Positions 41,820 to 48,893 of a stretch of DNA of 64,000 nt are shown here, piece by piece (within the stretch, counting starts at the first letter, position 1; the number at the start of each line of letters is the position of its first letter). The stretch comes from Streptomyces galbus (GTDB lineage Bacteria > Actinomycetota > Actinomycetes > Streptomycetales > Streptomycetaceae): the NCBI RefSeq assembly GCF_005280195.1, contig NZ_SZPR01000020.1:62001-126000 (forward strand), given 5' to 3'. The notes beneath the pieces are model-generated. The model searched no databases, was not told the DNA's origin, and saw only the letters and a program-made list of their open reading frames with translations. The translations under genes were made by a program, and so were the position numbers.

Positions 41820-41866
41820 ACGACGAAAGGGTCGCATCCGCCGAGCGGCTGCGACCCTTTCGTCGT
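41820..41866. terminator. Bidirectional terminator between GGR and NlpC/P60 genes
   Basis: A perfect 17-bp stem (ACGACGAAAGGGTCGCA with its complement) with a 13-nt loop, between convergent stops. The T-rich CCCTTTCGTCG arm works for either strand. Confidence 0.85.
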
Positions 41867-41893
41867 CTCGTCGTGCTTCCCCGCTGCCGGGGG

Positions 41894-42709
41894 TCAGAGC
41901 ACCCGCACCGCGCCGGACGGCGGGTCGTACGACAGGGGCTTCTCGACCACACCGGTGGACGGGTTCTGCGCGCCCACGAACATGCCGCCACCGACGTACA
42001 CAGCCACGTGGTAGGCGCTGCCCGCGCCGCCCCAGTAGAGGATGTCGCCCGGCTGGAGGTTGTCCAGCGACACCTGGGTGCCGGCGGTGGACTGGTCCTG
42101 GGAGACGCGCGGCAGGTCGACGCCGACCTGCCGGAAGGCGGCCTGCACCAGGCCCGAACAGTCCCACGAGTTGGGGCCGGTGCCGCCGGAGACGTACGCG
42201 TCGCCGACCTGCGCCCGCACGAAGGCGATGACGGCCGCGGCCGAACCCGTCGCCGCGGACGCGGACGCGCTGACGCTGCTGGAACCGGTGTCCGCGGACG
42301 CGGCGAGGGTGGTCCGCTGGGAGTCGCGCGAGGCGCGCTCGGCGGCGGCCTGACGGGCCTCCTCCGCGGCCTTCTTGCGGGCCTCGGCCTTCTTGGCGGC
42401 GGCCAGGTCCTTCGCGGCCTCCTTGGCCGCCGCGGCGGCGGCCGCGTCACGCTCCGCCTGGAGCTGGTAGTTCGCGGCGGCCAGCTGCGTGGCCTCCGCG
42501 GACTGGGCGACCTGTGCGGACAGATCGGCCGTCAGGGTGGGCAGTTCGAGCGTCTGCGTCACCGGCTCGGCCGCGTTCGCCGCGGCCGAGGCTCCGGCCA
42601 CTGCCACGGTGCTGAGGATGCCACCGGCGACTCCGGCCCGCATCGCGATCGTCGACGCGGTGCGGGAGCGGGGTTTCCGGTGGCTGCGTATGTGAGCGGT
42701 GTGGGACAT
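41894..42709 (-). CDS. Secreted NlpC/P60 endopeptidase with coiled coil
   Basis: 271 aa. A signal peptide (MRAGVAGGILSTVAVAGASAAANA, residues 23-46) precedes an Ala/Glu/Lys coiled coil (about 65-130, typical of RipA-like division hydrolases), a Ser/Ala linker, and the NlpC/P60 domain (about 157-271) with C184 in NSWDCSGLVQAAFRQVG and H234 in SAYHVAVYVGGG. It cleaves D-Glu-meso/LL-Dap bonds in peptidoglycan. ATG 42709 lacks a good Shine-Dalgarno; GGAGGAG lies too far upstream (about 25 nt). The very long upstream region suggests complex regulation. Confidence 0.9.
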   Translation of the reverse strand: MSHTAHIRSHRKPRSRTASTIAMRAGVAGGILSTVAVAGASAAANAAEPVTQTLELPTLTADLSAQVAQSAEATQLAAANYQLQAERDAAAAAAAKEAAKDLAAAKKAEARKKAAEEARQAAAERASRDSQRTTLAASADTGSSSVSASASAATGSAAAVIAFVRAQVGDAYVSGGTGPNSWDCSGLVQAAFRQVGVDLPRVSQDQSTAGTQVSLDNLQPGDILYWGGAGSAYHVAVYVGGGMFVGAQNPSTGVVEKPLSYDPPSGAVRVL

Positions 42710-43463
42710 GGGTACAAGCGGTACCAGGGGCTCCTCCATACCTTCAAGAAACGTGTGCTGCGCCACAATTGCTCAATGCGCGCCCCAACTCACCGGCGTC
42801 CGGTTCTTTATTGACGCCGTAACGGACATTGTGGACGCAGGTGATCATGCCTGTGATCATGGGCTTTCGCTGTTACGCCCGAATTGCCCGCCGCTTACCA
42901 TTGGTTGAGGCCGTTGGCCAAGCCCGCTTCTCAGGCTCCTCTCATCATGTGGCGGAGGTCACGGAACGATCACCGGGCCGGCCGCGTCCGACGGCCACGG
43001 AGCCTGCCGGTCCGCTCGTGAACGCGCGCACGCGGCCGCCCGTCGTCCACATCCGCCCCTCGCGTCCCTCTGATGTGTGAACGCGGTCCTCTACCAAGGC
43101 CCCGCGTCCAACGCCAATTTGCATGCAAGGGAACCCTCTTGATATGGAGACGCCCCCTCCTGCCTGCGATGACGAGCGAGAATGTCACTTCTTGTGATCA
43201 CTCTGACGCTTCGCGTATGAAGATCACCGCTGATATGACTTCATGATCCTTCGTCAGGTGGTGGAGATCACAAAGCTTGTGCAATACCCCGTGTCGCAGA
43301 TCACAGAGCCGCAGGCATAAGATGCGAGGCAGTTGGGCTTGTGACCTGCTTCACATGTTCTCGATCTTCGCCGGGACGAGCGGGGTTCGTGGGGCGCGTG
43401 GGGTGGGCGTGAGCCCGGATGCAACCGCCAGCAGTCAGTGCCGACTGAGAGGAGCGAGGAGCG
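42710..43463. other. 754-bp low-GC intergenic region with GATCAC/GTGATC cluster
   Basis: Divergent region between the NlpC/P60 gene and nuoA, visibly richer in A/T than its surroundings. GATCAC or GTGATC occurs at 42841, 42853, 42968, 43194 (as the palindrome GTGATCAC), 43222, 43266 and 43299. It also has CACAA-AGC-TTGTG (43269-43281), GTAACG/GTTACG half-sites (42819, 42872) and the Rex-like site. No convincing gene or known riboswitch is seen. Confidence 0.6.
43340..43355. promoter_or_regulatory. Rex operator upstream of nuoA
   Basis: TGTGACCTGCTTCACA matches the Rex consensus TGTGAACnnnTTCACA except A6 to C. Rex is the NADH/NAD+-sensing repressor of respiratory genes and its control of nuo is established in Streptomyces coelicolor. 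The site is 109 bp before the nuoA start, suitable for overlapping the promoter. Confidence 0.75.
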
Positions 43464-43823
43464 GTGAACGCGTATGCGCCCATCCTCGTACTGGGAGCCC
43501 TCGGGGCAGGCTTTGCGATCTTCTCCGTGGTCATGGCCACGCTGATCGGTCCGAAGCGGTACAACCGCGCCAAGCTCGAAGCCTACGAGTGCGGCATCGA
43601 GCCGACCCCCACGCCGGCCGGCGGCGGGCGCTTCCCCATCAAGTACTACCTGACGGCGATGCTCTTCATCGTCTTCGACATCGAGATCGTCTTCCTCTAC
43701 CCGTGGGCGGTCACCTTCGACGCCCTGGGTGTTTTCGGGCTCGTGGAGATGCTGCTCTTCGTGCTCACCGTCTTCGTCGCGTACGCGTACGTATGGCGGC
43801 GCGGCGGCCTGGAATGGGACTGA
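43464..43823 (+). CDS. nuoA: NADH-quinone oxidoreductase subunit A
   Basis: 119 aa, three membrane helices. ALGAGFAIFSVVMATLIGPKRYNRAKLEAYECGIEPTPTP has the conserved E-x-Y-E-C-G motif of the quinone-channel loop, then FPIKYYLTAMLFIVFDIEIVFLYPWAV with the key acidic residue of helix 2. First gene of nuoA-N; GTG 43464 has GAGGAGCGAGGAG just upstream. A Rex-like operator lies about 110 bp before it. NuoA with NuoH and NuoJ forms the entry of the E-channel of complex I. Confidence 0.97.
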   Translation: MNAYAPILVLGALGAGFAIFSVVMATLIGPKRYNRAKLEAYECGIEPTPTPAGGGRFPIKYYLTAMLFIVFDIEIVFLYPWAVTFDALGVFGLVEMLLFVLTVFVAYAYVWRRGGLEWD

Positions 43824-43836
43824 GGGGCTTAACGAC

Positions 43837-44391
43837 ATGGGACTCGAAGAAAAGCTGCCGAGCGGCTTCCTGCTGACCACCGTCGAGCAGGCCGCGGGCT
43901 GGGTGCGCAAGGCGTCCGTCTTCCCCGCCACCTTCGGACTCGCCTGCTGCGCCATCGAGATGATGACCACCGGCGCCGGGCGCTACGACCTGGCCCGCTT
44001 CGGCATGGAGGTCTTCCGCGGCTCACCCCGTCAGGCGGACCTGATGATCGTCGCCGGCCGGGTCAGCCAGAAGATGGCGCCGGTGCTGCGGCAGGTCTAC
44101 GACCAGATGCCCAACCCCAAGTGGGTCATCTCCATGGGCGTGTGCGCGTCCTCCGGCGGCATGTTCAACAACTACGCGATCGTCCAGGGCGTCGACCACG
44201 TCGTCCCGGTCGACATCTACCTGCCCGGCTGCCCGCCGCGCCCCGAGATGCTGATGGACGCGATCCTCAAGCTCCACCAAAAGATCCAGAACTCCAAGCT
44301 GGGCGTGAACGCCGAGGAGGCGGCCCGCGAGGCGGAGGAAGCGGCGCTCAAGGCCCTGCCCACGATCGAGATGAAGGGGCTGCTGCGGTGA
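43837..44391 (+). CDS. nuoB: NADH-quinone oxidoreductase subunit B
   Basis: 184 aa. It holds cluster N2, the last iron-sulfur centre before quinone: CCAIEMM, MGVCASSGGMFNNY and VDIYLPGCPPRPE provide the four cysteines, including the tandem CC. A C-terminal charged helix (NAEEAAREAEEAALKALPTIEMKGLLR) extends past the core. ATG 43837 is 13 nt after nuoA; nuoC overlaps the stop (GTGA). It is a peripheral-arm subunit at the membrane junction. Confidence 0.97.
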   Translation: MGLEEKLPSGFLLTTVEQAAGWVRKASVFPATFGLACCAIEMMTTGAGRYDLARFGMEVFRGSPRQADLMIVAGRVSQKMAPVLRQVYDQMPNPKWVISMGVCASSGGMFNNYAIVQGVDHVVPVDIYLPGCPPRPEMLMDAILKLHQKIQNSKLGVNAEEAAREAEEAALKALPTIEMKGLLR

Positions 44392-45341
44392 GCGACGCGA
44401 ACGGCACCCACGGCGCGAAGCAGCCGGACGGGGCGAACGGCACCCCCGGCGCGAAGGGACCGGACGGCGCGAAGGCCGACGGGCCGGCCGAGGTGAAGGC
44501 GGAGCAGCCGGCCGCGGTGAAGGCGGAGCAGCCGGACGGCGCGGAGGCGGCCGAGCCGGCCGATGCCACGGCGGGCGGCGCGGCCGCGGCCAAGGGCGTC
44601 ACCGAGGCGCAGGGCGTGGCCGGTCCGAACCCCGACAAGGACCTTTCCGCCTCCAACCTCCCCGGCCAGCGAGGCCAGGGCGGCGAGGAGATCCGCGTCC
44701 AGCGCGGCATGTTCGGTGCCGCGGGCGGCGGCGACACCTCCGGCTACGGCGGCCTGGTCCGCTCGGTCCGGCTCCCGGGCCCGGCGAGCCGTCCCTACGG
44801 CGGCTGGTTCGACGAGGTCGCCGACGAGCTCGAGGGCGCGCTGGAGGAGCAGGGGCTCCTCCCCGACAACGCCATCGAGAAGACGGTCGTCGACCGCGGC
44901 GAGCTGACCTTCCACATCGAGCGCGAGCACCTGCCGCGCGTCGCCCGCACCCTGCGCGACGACCCGGCCCTGCGCTTCGAACTGTGCACGGGCGTCAGCG
45001 GCGTGCACTACCCGCACGACAAGGGCCGCGAGCTTCACGCCGTCTACCACCTGCGCTCGATCACCCACAACCGGCTGATCCGCCTCGAAGTCAGCGCCCC
45101 CGACGCCGACCCGCGCATCCCGTCCCTGGTCTCCGTCTACCCGACGAACGACTGGCACGAGCGCGAGACGTACGACTTCTTCGGCATCGTCTTCGACGGT
45201 CACCCGGCCCTGACGCGGATCATGATGCCGGACGACTGGCAGGGCCATCCGCAGCGCAAGGACTATCCCCTCGGCGGCATCCCCGTCGAGTACAAGGGCG
45301 CCCAGATCCCGGCTCCGGACCAGCGGAGGTCGTACTCGTGA
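44388..45341 (+). CDS. nuoC: NADH-quinone oxidoreductase subunit C with long N-terminal extension
   Basis: 317 aa. The conserved 30-kDa domain occupies about residues 140-317 (LTFHIEREHLPRVARTLRDDP, GRELHAVYHLRSITHNRLIRLE, YPTNDWHERETYDFFGIVFDGHPALTRIMMPDDWQGHPQRKDYPLGG). Residues 1-135 are low complexity, rich in Ala/Gly/Lys/Glu, with an internal VKAEQP repeat encoded by near-identical DNA (about 44491-44540). Such extensions occur in actinobacterial NuoC, but this one is large compared with about 180-240 aa. Start and stop overlap nuoB and nuoD. Not fused to NuoD as in enterics. Confidence 0.95.
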   Translation: MSDANGTHGAKQPDGANGTPGAKGPDGAKADGPAEVKAEQPAAVKAEQPDGAEAAEPADATAGGAAAAKGVTEAQGVAGPNPDKDLSASNLPGQRGQGGEEIRVQRGMFGAAGGGDTSGYGGLVRSVRLPGPASRPYGGWFDEVADELEGALEEQGLLPDNAIEKTVVDRGELTFHIEREHLPRVARTLRDDPALRFELCTGVSGVHYPHDKGRELHAVYHLRSITHNRLIRLEVSAPDADPRIPSLVSVYPTNDWHERETYDFFGIVFDGHPALTRIMMPDDWQGHPQRKDYPLGGIPVEYKGAQIPAPDQRRSYS

Positions 45342-46678
45342 GCACGCAGTCAGCATCCGCCGCATCGGCGGCCTCGGCGCGCGAGACCACCGAGGGAACC
45401 GTCTACACCGTCACCGGCGGCGACTGGGACGAGGTCGTCCGGTCCGCGGCCCGCGCCGACGACGAGCGCATCGTCGTCAACATGGGTCCCCAGCACCCCT
45501 CCACCCACGGCGTGCTCCGGCTCATCCTGGAGATCGAGGGCGAGACGGTCACCGAGGCCCGCTGCGGCATCGGCTACCTCCACACCGGCATCGAGAAGAA
45601 CCTCGAGTACCGGACCTGGACGCAGGGCACCACGTTCGTGACGCGCATGGACTACCTGACGTCCTTCTTCAACGAGACCGCCTACTGTCTCGCCGTCGAG
45701 AAGCTCCTCGGCATCGAGGACCAGATCACCGAGCGCGCCAAGATCATCCGGGTGCTCCTGATGGAGCTGAACCGGCTCTCCTCCCACCTGGTGTGCATCG
45801 CCACCGGCGGCATGGAGCTCGGCGCCACCACGATCATGATCTACGGGTTCCGCGATCGTGAAATGATTCTCGACCTCTACGAGCTCATCACGGGCCTGCG
45901 CATGAACCACGCGTACATCCGGCCCGGCGGACTCGCCCAGGACCTGCCGCCCGGCGCGGTGGACCAGATCCGCGAGTTCGTGAAGAAGATGCAGCGGAAC
46001 ATCCCGGAGTACGACAAGCTCGCCACCGGGAACCCCATCTTCAAGGCCCGCATGCAGGACATCGGCTACCTCGACCTGGCCGGCTGCATGGCCCTCGGCG
46101 CCACCGGCCCCATCCTGCGCTCCACCGGCCTGCCGCACGACCTGCGCAAGGCCCAGCCCTACTGCGACTACGAGACGTACGACTTCGACGTCCCGACCGC
46201 CGACTCCTGCGACGCCTACGGCCGCTTCCTCATCCGCATCGAGGAGATGCGCCAGTCGCTGCGGATCATCGAGCAGTGCCTGGACCGGCTCGAGCCCGGC
46301 CCCGTGATGGTCGCCGACAAGAAGATCGCCTGGCCCGCCCAGCTCGCCCTGGGACCCGACGGGCTCGGCAACTCCCTCGACCACATCAAGAAGATCATGG
46401 GCACCTCCATGGAGGCCCTGATCCACCACTTCAAGCTGGTCACCGAGGGCTTCCGCGTCCCGCCCGGACAGGCGTACGCGGCCGTCGAGTCGCCCAAGGG
46501 AGAACTCGGGGTGCACGCCGTGTCCGACGGCGCCACCCGCCCCTACCGGGTCCACTTCCGTGACCCGTCCTTCACCAACCTGCAGGCCATGGCGGCGATG
46601 TGCGAGGGCGGCCAGGTCGCCGACGTCATCGTCGCCGTCGCGTCCATCGACCCCGTGATGGGAGGCGTCGACCGGTGA
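45338..46678 (+). CDS. nuoD: NADH-quinone oxidoreductase subunit D
   Basis: 446 aa 49-kDa subunit that forms the quinone-binding pocket with NuoB. VVNMGPQHPSTHGVLRLILEIEGE has the loop His (GPQHPSTHG) that contacts the quinone head; GYLHTGIEKN, TYCLAVEKL-like AYCLAVEKLLGIE and the C-terminal SPKGELGVHAVSDGATRPYRVHFRDPSF are all normal. The hydrogenase-derived fold has lost nickel ligands. About 40 N-terminal residues (STQSASAASAASARETTEGT) are an Ala/Ser extension. Start overlaps nuoC (GTGA). Confidence 0.97.
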   Translation: MSTQSASAASAASARETTEGTVYTVTGGDWDEVVRSAARADDERIVVNMGPQHPSTHGVLRLILEIEGETVTEARCGIGYLHTGIEKNLEYRTWTQGTTFVTRMDYLTSFFNETAYCLAVEKLLGIEDQITERAKIIRVLLMELNRLSSHLVCIATGGMELGATTIMIYGFRDREMILDLYELITGLRMNHAYIRPGGLAQDLPPGAVDQIREFVKKMQRNIPEYDKLATGNPIFKARMQDIGYLDLAGCMALGATGPILRSTGLPHDLRKAQPYCDYETYDFDVPTADSCDAYGRFLIRIEEMRQSLRIIEQCLDRLEPGPVMVADKKIAWPAQLALGPDGLGNSLDHIKKIMGTSMEALIHHFKLVTEGFRVPPGQAYAAVESPKGELGVHAVSDGATRPYRVHFRDPSFTNLQAMAAMCEGGQVADVIVAVASIDPVMGGVDR

Positions 46679-47547
46679 CCACCAGTTCTTCGGAGCGGGG
46701 CGTCAGCCTGGGCATGCCCGAACTGCCCGCACCCGCCTACCCGGACGACGTCCGAGCCCGGCTCGAGGCGGACGCGCGCGAGATCGTCGCGCGCTACCCC
46801 GACTCCCGCTCCGCGCTCCTGCCGCTGCTGCACCTCGTGCAGTCCGAGGAGGGTTACGTCACCCGCACCGGGATGCAGTTCTGCGCGGACGTCCTCGGCC
46901 TGACCACCGCCGAGGTCACCGCCGTCGCCACCTTCTACACCATGTACCGGCGCAAGCCGAGCGGTGACTACCAGGTGGGCGTCTGCACCAACACCCTGTG
47001 CGCGGTGATGGGCGGCGACGCCATCTTCGAGGCGCTCCAGGACCACCTCGGCGTCGGCAACGGCGAGACCACCGACGACGGGAAGATCACCCTGGAGCAC
47101 ATCGAGTGCAACGCGGCCTGCGACTTCGCGCCGGTCGTGATGGTCAACTGGGAGTTCTTCGACAACCAGGACGTGCACAGCGCCAAGCGCCTGGTGGACG
47201 ACCTGCGCACCGGGGCGACCGTCTCGCCCACGCGCGGGGCGCCGCTGTGCACCTTCAAGGAGACCGCGCGGATCCTGGCCGGCTTCCCCGACGAGCGCGA
47301 CGGGGCCGTCGAGGCGGGCGGCAGCGCGGGACCGGCGTCGCTGGTCGGACTGCGCCTGGCCAAGGGGGAGGCCGCGCCCGCGCGTGTGGTCCATCCGCGC
47401 GACGGCGGCCCGCACGACGAGACGCACGGCGGCACGGTGCACGAGCCGTCGCCGAACGAACACCTCAGTTCGCACGACGCGCCGCAGGACACGTCGGCCT
47501 CCGACCCGGCCCACCCGGCTGGGCCCGCCGCCGAGGAGGGGGAGTGA
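46675..47547 (+). CDS. nuoE: NADH-quinone oxidoreductase subunit E, C-terminally extended
   Basis: 290 aa. The thioredoxin-like 2Fe-2S (N1a) domain is in the first 190 residues: VCTNTLCAVMGGDAIFEAL and HIECNAACDFAPVVMVN contain the four cysteines in C-x4-C ... C-x3-C spacing. Beyond residue about 195 is a disordered Ala/Gly/His-rich tail (EAGGSAGPASLVGLRLAKGEAAPARVV ... HLSSHDAPQDTSASDPAHPAG), which the 160-170 aa bacterial homologues lack. The nuoF start overlaps the stop. Part of the NADH-dehydrogenase module. Confidence 0.96.
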   Translation: MTTSSSERGVSLGMPELPAPAYPDDVRARLEADAREIVARYPDSRSALLPLLHLVQSEEGYVTRTGMQFCADVLGLTTAEVTAVATFYTMYRRKPSGDYQVGVCTNTLCAVMGGDAIFEALQDHLGVGNGETTDDGKITLEHIECNAACDFAPVVMVNWEFFDNQDVHSAKRLVDDLRTGATVSPTRGAPLCTFKETARILAGFPDERDGAVEAGGSAGPASLVGLRLAKGEAAPARVVHPRDGGPHDETHGGTVHEPSPNEHLSSHDAPQDTSASDPAHPAGPAAEEGE

Positions 47548-48893
47548 TGACCTTGGCACCCGAACTGAAGGACACCGGCCCCGAGAAGCTGCTCGCGCCC
47601 GTGCTGTCGGCCTTCTGGGACGAGGACCGGTCCTGGACCCTCGACGTCTACCGCAGGCACGAGGGGTACGAGGGGCTCCGCAAGGCGCTCGCCATGTCAC
47701 CGGACGACCTGATCGCGTACGTCAAGGACTCCGGTCTGCGCGGGCGCGGCGGCGCGGGGTTCCCGACGGGGATGAAGTGGCAGTTCATCCCCCAGGGCGA
47801 CGGAAAGCCGCACTATCTCGTTGTCAACGCCGACGAGTCGGAGCCGGGGACGTGCAAGGACATCCCGCTCCTCTTCGCGAACCCGCACAGCCTCATCGAG
47901 GGCATCGTCATCGCGTGCTACGCCATCAGGTCCTCGCACGCGTTCATCTACCTGCGGGGTGAGGTCGTCCCCGTGCTGCGGCGGTTGCACGCGGCCGTGC
48001 GCGAGGCCTACGAGGCCGGCTACCTGGGCGAGAACGTCCTCGGCAGCGGACTCGACCTCGAACTCACCGTGCACGCGGGCGCGGGCGCGTACATCTGCGG
48101 TGAGGAGACCGCGCTGCTGGACTCCCTCGAAGGCCGCCGGGGTCAACCGCGGCTCCGTCCTCCCTTCCCTGCTGTCGCGGGCCTGTACGCGTGCCCCACT
48201 GTCGTGAACAACGTCGAGTCGATCGCGTCGGTTCCCGCGATCCTGCAGCGGGGCAAGGACTGGTTCCGCTCCATGGGCAGCGAGAAGTCCCCGGGCTTCA
48301 CGCTGTACTCGCTCAGCGGCCACGTCGCCAGCCCCGGCCAGTACGAGGCCCCCCTCGGCATCACCCTGCGCCAGCTCCTGGAGATGAGCGGCGGGATGCG
48401 GCCGGGCCACCGGCTGAAGTTCTGGACGCCGGGCGGCTCCTCCACGCCGATGTTCACCGACGAGCACCTGGACGTCCCCCTCGACTACGAGGGGGTGGGC
48501 GCCGCCGGTTCCATGCTCGGCACCAAGGCGCTGCAGTGCTTCGACGAGACCACCTGCGTGGTACGCGCCGTGACCCGCTGGACCGAGTTCTACGCCCACG
48601 AGTCCTGCGGCAAGTGCACGCCCTGCCGCGAGGGCACCTACTGGCTCGTGCAGCTGCTGCGCGACATCGAGGCCGGCAAGGGCGCCATGAGCGACCTCGA
48701 CAAGCTGAACGACATCGCCGACAACATCAACGGCAAGTCGTTCTGCGCCCTCGGCGACGGCGCCGCCTCGCCGATCTTCTCCTCGCTGAAGTACTTCCGC
48801 GAGGAGTACGAGCAGCACATCACGGGCCGGGGCTGCCCCTTCGACCCGGCCAAGTCGACGGCCTGGGCGGACCGCCCGGAGGTGAACGCATGA
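47547..48893 (+). CDS. nuoF: NADH-quinone oxidoreductase subunit F (NADH/FMN site)
   Basis: 448 aa. NADH site GLRGRGGAGFPTGMKW, FMN loop VNADESEPGTCKDIPLL, AGAGAYICGEETALLDSLEGRRGQPRLRPPFPA, and the N3 cluster cysteines in ESCGKCTPCREGTYW plus a distal C. It oxidises NADH and passes electrons through FMN. ATG 47547 overlaps the nuoE stop (TGATG); a GTG one codon earlier is also in frame. GGAGGGGGAG precedes it. The reading frame is intact throughout. Confidence 0.97.
   Translation: MTLAPELKDTGPEKLLAPVLSAFWDEDRSWTLDVYRRHEGYEGLRKALAMSPDDLIAYVKDSGLRGRGGAGFPTGMKWQFIPQGDGKPHYLVVNADESEPGTCKDIPLLFANPHSLIEGIVIACYAIRSSHAFIYLRGEVVPVLRRLHAAVREAYEAGYLGENVLGSGLDLELTVHAGAGAYICGEETALLDSLEGRRGQPRLRPPFPAVAGLYACPTVVNNVESIASVPAILQRGKDWFRSMGSEKSPGFTLYSLSGHVASPGQYEAPLGITLRQLLEMSGGMRPGHRLKFWTPGGSSTPMFTDEHLDVPLDYEGVGAAGSMLGTKALQCFDETTCVVRAVTRWTEFYAHESCGKCTPCREGTYWLVQLLRDIEAGKGAMSDLDKLNDIADNINGKSFCALGDGAASPIFSSLKYFREEYEQHITGRGCPFDPAKSTAWADRPEVNA

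Noticed and set aside
42710..43463. c-di-AMP (ydaO-type) riboswitch before the NlpC/P60 gene
   Set aside because: Such leaders occur before streptomycete wall hydrolases, but I could not find the conserved core on the minus strand by eye; a covariance-model search would decide.
48130..48200. Possible frameshift in nuoF where the codon style changes
   Set aside because: The protein reads through GRRGQPRLRPPFPAVAGLYACPTVVNNVES, which matches the family, so the frame is intact.
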